Below the pieces are notes generated by a model that ran no database searches, was not told the DNA's origin, and was given only the letters and a program-made list of their open reading frames with translations. 23,850 nucleotides of DNA from an uncultured bacterium (lineage in GTDB: Bacteria > Bacillota > Clostridia > Lachnospirales > Lachnospiraceae), in the NCBI GenBank assembly GCA_905214955.1, contig CAJMON010000054.1, positions 1 to 23,850 of the forward strand. The letters are read 5' to 3'. This document shows, piece by piece, positions 6,124 to 13,222 of this stretch. The position numbers were made by a program, and so were the translations under genes. Every line of letters starts with the position of its first letter. The first letter of the stretch is position 1.

Positions 6124-8580
6124 ATGGAAAAACTTGATAAGAAGGCATTTATTGCAGAGGTAAAAGAGAATGTGAAATCACTGTACCGGAAAAATCTGGA
6201 TGAAGCTACCAAGCAGCAGATTTTCCAGGCAGTGTCCTATGCTGTAAAGGATACGATTATCGAAAACTGGATGAAAACTCAGCAGCAGTATGAAGAAGAC
6301 GATCCCAAGATCGTTTACTACATGTCTATGGAGTTCCTGATGGGCCGTGCCCTTGGAAACAACCTGATTAACCTTACGGAGTATGATGAAGTAAAAGATG
6401 CTCTGGAAGAGCTGGGATTTGACTTGAATGTGATCGAAGATCAGGAGCCGGATGCAGCTCTTGGAAACGGTGGACTTGGCCGTCTGGCAGCCTGCTTCCT
6501 GGATTCTCTGGCAACTTTGGGATATGCCGCTTATGGCTGTGGTATCCGTTACCGTTACGGTATGTTCAAACAGAAAATCAAAGACGGTTATCAGGTAGAA
6601 GTGCCGGATAACTGGCTGAAAGATGGAAATCCTTTCGAGCTGCGCCGTCCGGAATACGCCAAAGAAGTAAAATTTGGCGGTTATGTACGTGTAGAGTACG
6701 ATCCGGCAACTCAGCGGAACAAATTTATCCAGGAAGGTTATCAGTCTGTACGTGCCGTACCTTTTGATTTCCCGATTGTAGGATATAATAATGGCATTGT
6801 TAATACCCTGCGTGTATGGGATGCAGAAGCCATCGATGATTTCCAGCTGGATTCTTTCAACAAGGGCGATTATATGCGTGCTGTTGAACAGCAGAATCTG
6901 GCAAAGAATATTGTAGAAGTTCTGTATCCGGCAGATGAGCATTACGCAGGTAAAGAGCTGCGTCTGAAACAGCAGTATTTCTTCATTTCTGCAAGTGTTC
7001 AGGAGGCCATTGCCAAATACAAAAAGAAACATTCTGATATCAGAAAATTCTATGAAAAAGCAACCTTCCAGCTGAATGATACCCATCCGACAGTAGCAGT
7101 TGCCGAGCTGATGCGTATTCTTCTGGATGAGGAAGGCCTGGAGTGGGATGAAGCATGGGATGTTACCACAAAGACCTGTGCATACACCAACCACACCATC
7201 ATGGCTGAGGCTCTGGAAAAATGGCCCATCGAGCTGTTCTCCAGACTGCTGCCTCGTGTATATCAGATTGTGGAAGAGATTAACCGCAGATTCTGTGAGA
7301 AGATCCGCGCCATGTATCCGGGCAACGAAGAGAAGATCCGTAAAATGGCAATTATCTATGATGGCCAGGTAAAAATGGCTCATCTGGCAATCGCTGCAGG
7401 ATATTCTGTAAACGGCGTAGCTGCCCTGCATACTGAGATTCTGGAGAAGCGTGAGCTGAAAGATTTCTATGAGATGATGCCGGAGAAGTTCAACAATAAG
7501 ACCAATGGTATTACGCAGAGACGTTTCCTGCTTCATGCCAATCCGCTGCTGGCAAAATGGGTAACTGCACACATCGGTGATGAGTGGATCACAGATCTGC
7601 CGCAGATTTCCAAGATGAAACTGTATGTGGACGATCCGAAGGCACAGCAGGAATTCATGAACATCAAATACCAGAACAAAGTTCGTCTGGCAAAATACAT
7701 CAAAGAGCACAACGGCATCGATGTAGATCCCCGTTCTATCTTTGACGTACAGGTAAAACGTCTGCATGAGTACAAACGTCAGCTGATGAACATTCTGCAC
7801 GTGATGTATCTGTACAACAAGCTGAAAGATCATCCGGAAATGGATTTCTATCCCAGAACATTCATCTTTGGTGCGAAGGCAGCAGCCGGATACCGCCGTG
7901 CAAAATTGACCATCAAACTGATCAACTCCGTTGCAGATGTGATCAACAACGATGCTTCTCTGAACGGAAAACTGAAAGTAGTCTTTATCGAGGATTACCG
8001 TGTATCCAACGCAGAGCTGATCTTTGCTGCAGCAGATGTTTCTGAGCAGATTTCTACTGCAAGTAAGGAAGCATCCGGTACCGGAAACATGAAGTTCATG
8101 CTGAATGGTGCGCCGACTATGGGAACCATGGATGGTGCAAACGTAGAGATTGTTCAGGAAGTAGGCGAGGAGAACGCATTTATCTTCGGTCTGACTGCAC
8201 AGGAAGTTATGAACTATGAGCAGAACGGCGGCTACCGTCCTACCGATTACTTCAACAATGACCAGGATATCCGCCGCGTGCTGATGCAGCTGATCAATGG
8301 TGAATATGCTCCGGATGATCCGGAACGTTTCCGCGAGATCTATGATTCTCTGCTGAACACCAAGAGCAGCGACCGCGCAGATACCTACTTCATTCTGGCA
8401 GACTTTAAGTCCTATGCACAGGCACAGGAGAAAGTAGAAGCTGCTTACCGCGATGAGAAGGGCTGGGCAAGAATGGCTATGATGAACATGGCCTGCGCCG
8501 GAAAATTCACTTCCGACCGTACCATCCAGCAGTATGTGGATGAGATCTGGCATCTGGACAAAGTGACCATCAAAGGCTGA
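6124..8580 (+). CDS. glgP: Glycogen/maltodextrin phosphorylase (GT35)
   Basis: Releases glucose-1-phosphate from the non-reducing ends of alpha-1,4-glucans, using pyridoxal phosphate. At 818 residues it has the standard family length. The N-terminal half shows the family segments YYMSMEFLMGRAL, ALGNGGLGRLAACFLDSLA and YGCGIRYRYGMF. The PLP attachment motif EASGTGNMKF is intact with Lys657 as the Schiff-base lysine. KRLHEYKRQLMN and the TMDGANVEI segment are also present. The start follows a perfect AGGAGG (6113-6118) at 5 nt. It lies 65 nt after ileS with only the UUCG hairpin between, so it may be partly co-transcribed. The sequence does not separate glycogen from maltodextrin preference. 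Confidence 0.97.
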   Translation: MEKLDKKAFIAEVKENVKSLYRKNLDEATKQQIFQAVSYAVKDTIIENWMKTQQQYEEDDPKIVYYMSMEFLMGRALGNNLINLTEYDEVKDALEELGFDLNVIEDQEPDAALGNGGLGRLAACFLDSLATLGYAAYGCGIRYRYGMFKQKIKDGYQVEVPDNWLKDGNPFELRRPEYAKEVKFGGYVRVEYDPATQRNKFIQEGYQSVRAVPFDFPIVGYNNGIVNTLRVWDAEAIDDFQLDSFNKGDYMRAVEQQNLAKNIVEVLYPADEHYAGKELRLKQQYFFISASVQEAIAKYKKKHSDIRKFYEKATFQLNDTHPTVAVAELMRILLDEEGLEWDEAWDVTTKTCAYTNHTIMAEALEKWPIELFSRLLPRVYQIVEEINRRFCEKIRAMYPGNEEKIRKMAIIYDGQVKMAHLAIAAGYSVNGVAALHTEILEKRELKDFYEMMPEKFNNKTNGITQRRFLLHANPLLAKWVTAHIGDEWITDLPQISKMKLYVDDPKAQQEFMNIKYQNKVRLAKYIKEHNGIDVDPRSIFDVQVKRLHEYKRQLMNILHVMYLYNKLKDHPEMDFYPRTFIFGAKAAAGYRRAKLTIKLINSVADVINNDASLNGKLKVVFIEDYRVSNAELIFAAADVSEQISTASKEASGTGNMKFMLNGAPTMGTMDGANVEIVQEVGEENAFIFGLTAQEVMNYEQNGGYRPTDYFNNDQDIRRVLMQLINGEYAPDDPERFREIYDSLLNTKSSDRADTYFILADFKSYAQAQEKVEAAYRDEKGWARMAMMNMACAGKFTSDRTIQQYVDEIWHLDKVTIKG

Positions 8581-8606
8581 TTGATTAAAACAGAAAAATA
8601 AAAAGG

Positions 8607-8650
8607 CAGATCATCTGCGGCAAAAAGCTGCGGGTGGTCTGTTTTCTTTT
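8607..8650 (+). terminator. Terminator of glgP
   Basis: A 15-position stem (CAGATCATCTGCGGC with GCTGCGGGTGGTCTG, several G-U pairs), a 5-nt A loop, then TTTTCTTTT. Confidence 0.85.
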
Positions 8651-8747
8651 GTCCAAAATTCGGAGAGCTGCATAAAAATTTCATTTCAGGCAATGCTATG
8701 AAGGAACGGAAAACGGAATGAATTCAGGAAAATATGAGGTGGAATGT

Positions 8748-9773
8748 ATGCAGAATAGAAATGAAGAAAACAGCTATAACGAAAAAAAATACAGTGAAGA
8801 AACCTATGGTGAAAGGAAACAGGAGAAGCCAAGAGATCAGGAGCCAAATTCTGAGGAAGGAATGCGGAGCACGGATCATGAGGTGATACCGGAGACGGAT
8901 AATCATGTTTCAGGCGGAAAGCGGCCTTGGTCAGAAGAGGACAGGCATGGGATTTCCAGGCAGGGTGCTATTTTGATTACCAGTCTGTGTCTGGTGGCGG
9001 CGGCTGGATTTGCCACATTTTATACGATGGATGCGATTCAGAAAACCCAGGAAGAACAGCGGCAGCTGGAGGAACAGAACGCCCGGATCAAGGAAGAAGA
9101 AGCCCAGAAACGGCAGAAAGCCCAGGAAGAGCTGGCAGCAGCGGAATCCGAAGCAGCGGCTAGGATGGCTGCCAGTGACGATGCGACGGCAGAGCTTGGG
9201 GACACAGAAAAAACTGGAGATGTGGACGGTACTGAAAATGGAACAGAAGACGGAAGAGAAAAGACAGCTGATGGTGAAACAGATCAGGCAGAAGATGCTG
9301 CTGCAGCATCTTCCGGACAGGTGCAGGCAGAACTGTCTGTGATCAATCCAACGGTCAGTTATGAAGACACTACGCCGCTGGCCTGGCCGGTGGCAGGAAA
9401 TCTGCTGATGGATTACAGCATGAATTCCACGGTTTATTTTGAAACCTTAAACCAGTACAAGTACAATCCGGCGCTGGTAATTGGCAGTAACGTAGGAAAT
9501 CAGGTGGTGGCAGCAGCTAAAGGAATTGTAGAAAAGATTTCTGTGGAAGATGAGACAGGAACTACTCTGACGCTGAATTTGGGAAATAATTATGAATTGA
9601 TTTACGGTCAGTTAAAAGAGCTTGCAGTAAAAGAAGGAGATGTGGTGGAAACTGGCCAGCTGCTTGGATATATCAGCGAGCCAACAAAATATTACTGCAA
9701 AGAAGGAAGCAACCTTTTCTTTGAAATGAAAAAAGATGGAGAGCCGGTAGATCCATTTTTATATCTGGAATAA
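8748..9773 (+). CDS. Membrane-anchored M23/LytM-like protein, probably catalytically dead
   Basis: 341 residues from the chosen start. A charged cytoplasmic N terminus (1-72) is followed by one membrane helix (about 73-95), a Glu/Gln/Arg-rich coiled coil (96-140), an acidic Gly/Thr/Asp linker, and a C-terminal LytM-like beta domain (about 210-341). The domain keeps the M23 scaffold (WPVAG, VVAAAKGIVEKI, KEGDVVETGQLLGYI, PVDPFLYL). The zinc ligands are missing: the usual H..D segment reads NPALVIGSNVG, the YxHL position reads YGQL, and HLHFE reads NLFFE. It therefore probably binds or scaffolds rather than cuts peptidoglycan, as with degenerate LytM factors or SpoIIQ-like proteins. The start at 8748 has GAGGTGG 5 nt upstream. 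An upstream ATG at 8718 is weaker. Confidence 0.8.
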   Translation: MQNRNEENSYNEKKYSEETYGERKQEKPRDQEPNSEEGMRSTDHEVIPETDNHVSGGKRPWSEEDRHGISRQGAILITSLCLVAAAGFATFYTMDAIQKTQEEQRQLEEQNARIKEEEAQKRQKAQEELAAAESEAAARMAASDDATAELGDTEKTGDVDGTENGTEDGREKTADGETDQAEDAAAASSGQVQAELSVINPTVSYEDTTPLAWPVAGNLLMDYSMNSTVYFETLNQYKYNPALVIGSNVGNQVVAAAKGIVEKISVEDETGTTLTLNLGNNYELIYGQLKELAVKEGDVVETGQLLGYISEPTKYYCKEGSNLFFEMKKDGEPVDPFLYLE

Positions 9774-9781
9774 AGAAGATG

Positions 9782-9814
9782 CAGGCACGGAGGAATAAAC
9801 TTCGTGCCTGTTTT
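9782..9814 (+). terminator. Terminator of the LytM-like gene
   Basis: An 8-bp stem CAGGCACG/CGTGCCTG followed by TTTT. It starts 8 nt after the stop codon. Confidence 0.8.
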
Positions 9815-9827
9815 GCAAAGAAAAACC

Positions 9828-9856
9828 TTGTAATGGCCAGAACAGTTTGCTATAAT
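9828..9856 (+). promoter_or_regulatory. Sigma-A promoter of the anion permease operon
   Basis: -35 TTGTAA (9828-9833), a 17-bp spacer, and a consensus -10 TATAAT (9851-9856). The leader is about 115 nt. Confidence 0.7.
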
Positions 9857-9977
9857 ACATAGCGAAACAAAAGAAAAGAAGTAAAAAAGAACAGGCAGAA
9901 GGCAAGAAATGTGACTTATTCAGTGCGGAGGAATGAGTACATTTGTTGTTTTTTTTCTGTTCGGACGGGAGGAACAA

Positions 9978-11330
9978 ATGACAGCACAGATTTTGGCTGT
10001 AGCGATCTTTCTGGTGATGTTTCTTCTCATCATTATGGATAAGATCGAGCGCCACATTGTGACTCTGCTGTGTGCCTGTGCAACCTTTATCCTAGTTTTC
10101 GGACTGGGAATGCACAGTATGAGCGCAGCAATGGAAACACTGAATGTCCGGAACATTTTTACCGTGGGTTTCTGGTATGAAGCAGGACAGTCAGCAGAAA
10201 GTTCCAGTGGTATCAACTGGGCAACGATTCTCTTTATCGCAGGTATGATGATCATGGTAGAAGGTATGGCAAGAGCAGGCTTCTTCCGCTGGCTTTGTAT
10301 GACCATCGCAAAGGCTGTAAAGTATCAGGTTATTCCGATCTTTATCACCTTTATGATCATGTCTACGATACTTGCAATGTTCATTGACAGCATCACCGTA
10401 ATCCTGTTTCTGGCAGCTGTTACGGTAGAACTGGCTCAGCTTTTGAAATTTAATCCGGTTCCCATGATTTTGTCAGAAGTATTCTGTGCAAACCTGGGAG
10501 GATCGGCTACCATGTGCGGAGATCCGCCAAACATTATCATTGGTACTTCACTGGGATATTCTTTCGCAGATTTCATCACCAATACAGGCCTGATTGCACT
10601 GATTTCCCTGTTTGTGATCCTGATTTATTTTTACTTTGCATTTCGTAAAGAACTGACTGCAGGAAGTAAGGGCGGAGTTCCCATTAACTGCCCGGATCCC
10701 AAAGAAGCCATTACAGATAAGCGTGGCTTTGCTATCAGCAGTGTGATCTTTCTGTGTGCCGTGGTACTTCTGGTGACTCACGCACAGACCGGTCTTACTG
10801 TAGCATTTATCGGTGTGCTGATCGCAGCAGTAACACTGATCGCAGCTGGAAAAGATGCAATGAAACTGTTAAAAGGTCTGGATTATAAGACGCTGCTGTT
10901 TTTTATAGGATTGTTTGTAGTGGTAGGAGGTCTGGAGCAGACCGGCATCCTGAACATCATTGCATCTTTTATTGAAAAGATCAGTGGTGGAAATGGTATC
11001 GCAATGGCAATGATCATTATGTGGATTTCCGCGATTGCCAGCGCATTTATTGATAACATTCCGTTTGCAGCTACCATGATTCCGGTTATCAAGAGTCTGG
11101 CTGAGACAAGCAATGTAAACCTGGCAGTTCTGTCCTGGGCCCTGGCCATGGGTACTGACGTAGGAGGAAGCGCGACACCTATTGGAGCATCTGCCAATGT
11201 TGTAGGTACTTCCGTTGCAGCGAAAAACGGACATCCGGTAAGCTGGGGTACTTACTGTAAGACAGCAGTTCCGGCGACTGTGATCGTTATGGTGATTTCC
11301 ATGATCTGCATTGTTGTAAGATATTTCTAG
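9978..11330 (+). CDS. ArsB/NhaD (SLC13-like) family anion permease
   Basis: An integral membrane transporter of 450 residues with about eleven hydrophobic segments. It carries the two pseudo-symmetric signature motifs of the ion-transporter superfamily: GGSATMCGDPPNIIIG in the first half and GGSATPIGASANVVG in the second, each preceded by an acidic/Asn-containing helix (FIDSITVIL and FIDNIPFAATM). This resembles the P-permease (pink-eyed dilution type) and YbiR-like branch. The substrate may be an inorganic or organic anion, or Na+/H+ exchange, and cannot be fixed from sequence. The start at 9978 is chosen because GGAGG (9968-9972) lies 5 nt upstream. The in-frame ATG at 9933 has a Shine-Dalgarno only 1 nt away. 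It is followed at 13 nt by the kinase-like gene. Confidence 0.85.
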   Translation: MTAQILAVAIFLVMFLLIIMDKIERHIVTLLCACATFILVFGLGMHSMSAAMETLNVRNIFTVGFWYEAGQSAESSSGINWATILFIAGMMIMVEGMARAGFFRWLCMTIAKAVKYQVIPIFITFMIMSTILAMFIDSITVILFLAAVTVELAQLLKFNPVPMILSEVFCANLGGSATMCGDPPNIIIGTSLGYSFADFITNTGLIALISLFVILIYFYFAFRKELTAGSKGGVPINCPDPKEAITDKRGFAISSVIFLCAVVLLVTHAQTGLTVAFIGVLIAAVTLIAAGKDAMKLLKGLDYKTLLFFIGLFVVVGGLEQTGILNIIASFIEKISGGNGIAMAMIIMWISAIASAFIDNIPFAATMIPVIKSLAETSNVNLAVLSWALAMGTDVGGSATPIGASANVVGTSVAAKNGHPVSWGTYCKTAVPATVIVMVISMICIVVRYF

Positions 11331-11343
11331 GGAGGTATGAAAA

Positions 11344-11940
11344 ATGGGAGAGAAACAGATGATTATTTCTGTAGGACGTGAGTTTGGAAGCGGTGGTCAT
11401 GTGATTGCAGAAAAACTGGCCAAAGAATTTGGACTTCCGCTGTATGACCACAATCTTTTAAGAGAGATTGCAGGAGAAAAGGATTTTGACGCACAGCTGC
11501 TGGAGAAATACGATGAAGTGCCGAAAAACCGTCTGATTTCCAGAACAGTAAAGGGCTACAGCAATTCGCCTTCCGAAAACATCGCAAAGATGCAGTTTGA
11601 TTTCCTGAAAGGAAAGGCAGAATCAGGCGAGTCTTTTGTGGTTGTTGGACGGTGTTCGGAAAAAGTCCTGAAAGGTTATCCGGGACTGATCACCATCTTC
11701 ATTCTGGGAGATATGGAGGCAAAGATCCAGAGAATTATGGAAGTGGATGATCTGTCCAGGGATGAGGCAAAAGAACTGATCCGCAAGAAAGATAAGAAGA
11801 GAAAAACATACCATAACTACTACAGTGAAGGGAAATGGGGCGACTCCCGAAACTATGATTTGAGTATTAACAGCAGCCGCCTGGGAATAGACGAAACCGT
11901 AGAAGCAGTGATTGATTACATCAAGAGGAGACAGCGCTGA
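11344..11940 (+). CDS. Cytidylate kinase-like family protein
   Basis: A 198-residue cytoplasmic P-loop protein of the Cytidylate_kin2 family. The N terminus has the nucleotide-binding motif GREFGSGG (11-18), followed by the family's LPLYDHNLLREIA segment. A central VVGRCSEKVL matches the strand that normally carries the Walker-like second half, and a basic lid-like segment (LIRKKDKKRKTYHNYYS) lies near residues 143-160. True nucleoside phosphorylation by this subfamily has not been generally shown. It is translationally close to the permease: its GGAGGT (11332-11337) begins 2 nt after the permease stop codon. The pairing suggests a linked function that I cannot specify. Confidence 0.85.
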   Translation: MGEKQMIISVGREFGSGGHVIAEKLAKEFGLPLYDHNLLREIAGEKDFDAQLLEKYDEVPKNRLISRTVKGYSNSPSENIAKMQFDFLKGKAESGESFVVVGRCSEKVLKGYPGLITIFILGDMEAKIQRIMEVDDLSRDEAKELIRKKDKKRKTYHNYYSEGKWGDSRNYDLSINSSRLGIDETVEAVIDYIKRRQR

Positions 11941-11959
11941 TGCGCTGCCTCCTTTTTTT
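11926..11959 (+). terminator. Terminator overlapping the stop codon of the kinase-like gene
   Basis: AGGAG-a-CAGCGC pairs with GCGCTG-c-CTCCT around a TGAT loop that includes the stop codon, followed by T7. The last coding codons form the 5' arm. Confidence 0.88.
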
Positions 11960-11966
11960 CGTGACA

Positions 11967-12066
11967 CAACGAGCCAAAGTTTGTGCCTGCACAAGAGTTT
12001 GGCAGTGCGAAATGCCAGTTGTGTTTGTTCGGTACCAGTCGAAGTGGAAAGGAAAGGCCGCGATAA
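11967..12066 (+). repeat. 100-nt structured intergenic element, copy B
   Basis: Gapless match to copy A (2698-2797), 74 of 100 positions identical by my count, with 21 of the 26 differences being transitions. The helices are kept. Pair 16-27 is T-A here and C-G in copy A. Pair 46-58 is A-T here and G-C in A. Pairs 47-57, 48-56 and 41-67 become G-U. CCAAA/TTTGG is unchanged. Only pair 50-54 is lost. It begins 7 nt after the T-tract of the preceding terminator and ends about 90 nt before the gntR promoter. It holds no coding potential that I see. Confidence 0.7.
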
Positions 12067-12155
12067 CCTAAGGGAAGAAACTGTGCAGAATACACAAAAA
12101 AAAGAAGTAAAAATTATGCGATTGGGCGAAATGACGGAAAAACGAAGAAAGAGAG

Positions 12156-12184
12156 TTGACAGGAAGCAACATGAATGCTAGTAT
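12156..12184 (+). promoter_or_regulatory. Promoter of the gntR regulator gene
   Basis: Consensus -35 TTGACA (12156-12161), a 17-bp spacer, and -10 TAGTAT (12179-12184). The -10 lies inside the palindromic operator at 12178-12189, which would give autoregulation. Confidence 0.55.
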
Positions 12185-12189
12185 ACAAG
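12178..12189 (+). promoter_or_regulatory. Predicted GntR/FCD operator at gntR
   Basis: CTAGTATACAAG, the exact reverse complement of the 12-mer at 12979-12990. It contains GTATAC and fits the TNGTNNNACNA-like pattern known for FadR-subfamily sites. It overlaps the gntR -10. Confidence 0.6.
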
Positions 12190-12212
12190 TAAAGCGAGGG
12201 AGACAGGAATGT

Positions 12213-12917
12213 ATGGATAAAACGACAGAAATGGACATCTTCATTGAGAAGAAGAAAAAGTCAGAGTCCACGAAACAGTACCTCTACCGTAATCTTCGAA
12301 AGAACATCATTTATAATCGGCTAAAGCCGGGAGATTTCATCAGCGAAAAGAATATCGCAGAGGTCTTTGCAGTAAGCAGAACACCCATCCGGGAGGCCAT
12401 TGGGATTTTGGTAGGAGAGGAACTTTTGGAAGTGTATCCCCAGCGAGGCACATACGTGTCAAAGATCAACATGAAGCGTGTGCGGGAAGCCAGTTTTATG
12501 AGAAAGCTTCTGGAAGTGGAGGCAGCTAAGAAGGCCTGCGAGGAGTTTAAAAAGGAAGACTTATTTTTGCTGGAGTGCAATGTGAATCAGCAGAAGTTCT
12601 GTCTGGAGAATAACAAACTGCAGGAAGTTCTGGAGTTGGACAACCAGTTTCATCAGATTATTTTCAGCAAGAGCGGCCTGAAGCGGGTGTGGCAGTGTAT
12701 GCAGGGCATCAGCGCTGACCAGGAGCGTATTCGTTACCTGAAACTGAAAGATAAGTTTCAATGGGATCGGGTATTGGAAGAGCATTACAAAATCATTGAG
12801 TATTTAAAGGAAAAAGATTCCGTCCGCATAGAAAAAGCAATGGAGAATCATATTACGAAGATCTACGGAGATGCAGAGATTATCCGGCAGAAATATCCGG
12901 AGTATTTTGAAACGTGA
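12213..12917 (+). CDS. GntR family transcriptional regulator, FadR/FCD subfamily
   Basis: A 234-residue DNA-binding regulator. A winged helix (about 19-85) contains the family signature SRTPIREAI (55-63) and the wing PQRGTYV. A helical FCD ligand domain (about 91-215) retains a metal/ligand set D143, H147, H191 and H213. FCD regulators usually respond to small carboxylates, sugar acids or sugar derivatives. The start at 12213 is preferred because it lies just downstream of the predicted promoter, with GAGGGAG about 10 nt upstream. In-frame ATGs at 12156 and 12171 fall within the promoter, though the one at 12171 does have AGGAAG 4 nt before it. It is immediately upstream of the sugar-uptake operon, and the two share an operator sequence, so it is the likely local regulator. 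Whether it represses or activates is not visible. Confidence 0.9.
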   Translation: MDKTTEMDIFIEKKKKSESTKQYLYRNLRKNIIYNRLKPGDFISEKNIAEVFAVSRTPIREAIGILVGEELLEVYPQRGTYVSKINMKRVREASFMRKLLEVEAAKKACEEFKKEDLFLLECNVNQQKFCLENNKLQEVLELDNQFHQIIFSKSGLKRVWQCMQGISADQERIRYLKLKDKFQWDRVLEEHYKIIEYLKEKDSVRIEKAMENHITKIYGDAEIIRQKYPEYFET

Positions 12918-12920
12918 TGA

Positions 12921-12971
12921 TTCTTCATCCAGCCTGGTTTTGATTCCCAGGCTGGGAAGAAAAAATTTTTT
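12921..12971 (+). terminator. Terminator of gntR
   Basis: CCAGCCTGG/CCAGGCTGG extended by TTCTTC/GAAGAA across a 2-nt bulge, followed by A-rich bases and T6. The A6T6 run (12960-12971) also lies directly upstream of the next promoter region. Confidence 0.8.
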
Positions 12972-12978
12972 CAATCAT

Positions 12979-12990
12979 CTTGTATACTAG
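12979..12990 (+). promoter_or_regulatory. Predicted GntR/FCD operator at the sugar ABC operon
   Basis: CTTGTATACTAG, identical in reverse complement to the site at 12178-12189. It overlaps -10-like hexamers (TATACT 12983-12988 or TAGTAT 12988-12993) and the perfect palindrome ATACTAGTAT (12984-12993). No good -35 is visible upstream, only an A6T6 tract. Confidence 0.6.
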
Positions 12991-12999
12991 TATGTAAGA

Positions 13000-13222
13000 G
13001 AGGGGGACAACAAAAGGGAGAAAATCCCGGAAAAGAAAGACGGAATAAATGAGGCAGAATAGACGGGCAGAGAATCAAACGAAAAGGCTGTGGTAAAATT
13101 GAAAAGCTACAGCCGGAAAGAAGAAAGCAATGGGTCACATGGCATAGACAAAGCCGGCAAAAACAGGAACCAAAAGTAAAAATCACTCTTACAAGGAGAA
13201 GAACAAGGAGGAAGAAAAAACT
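13000..13222 (+). other. Long purine-rich leader of the solute-binding protein gene
   Basis: About 220 nt lie between the predicted promoter/operator and the start codon. The stretch is rich in GGA and AAA runs. It contains one modest hairpin (GGCTGT 13086-13091 with ACAGCC 13109-13114, a 17-nt loop with further weak pairing). I recognise no known riboswitch and no credible small gene. The Shine-Dalgarno AGGAGG (13206-13211) ends the region. Confidence 0.4.

Noticed and set aside
6178..8553. A 791-codon open frame antisense to glgP
   Set aside because: It mirrors the codon bias of the glycogen phosphorylase gene, has no recognisable protein motif and no credible ribosome binding site. glgP itself is unmistakable.
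9933..9977. Upstream start for the anion permease
   Set aside because: Its Shine-Dalgarno is only about 1 nt away, while the ATG at 9978 has GGAGG at the correct distance and fits the usual family start.
11912..12181. An 89-codon frame over element copy B
   Set aside because: Copy A shows no matching protein in the same frame, and the frame begins inside the kinase-like gene and its terminator.
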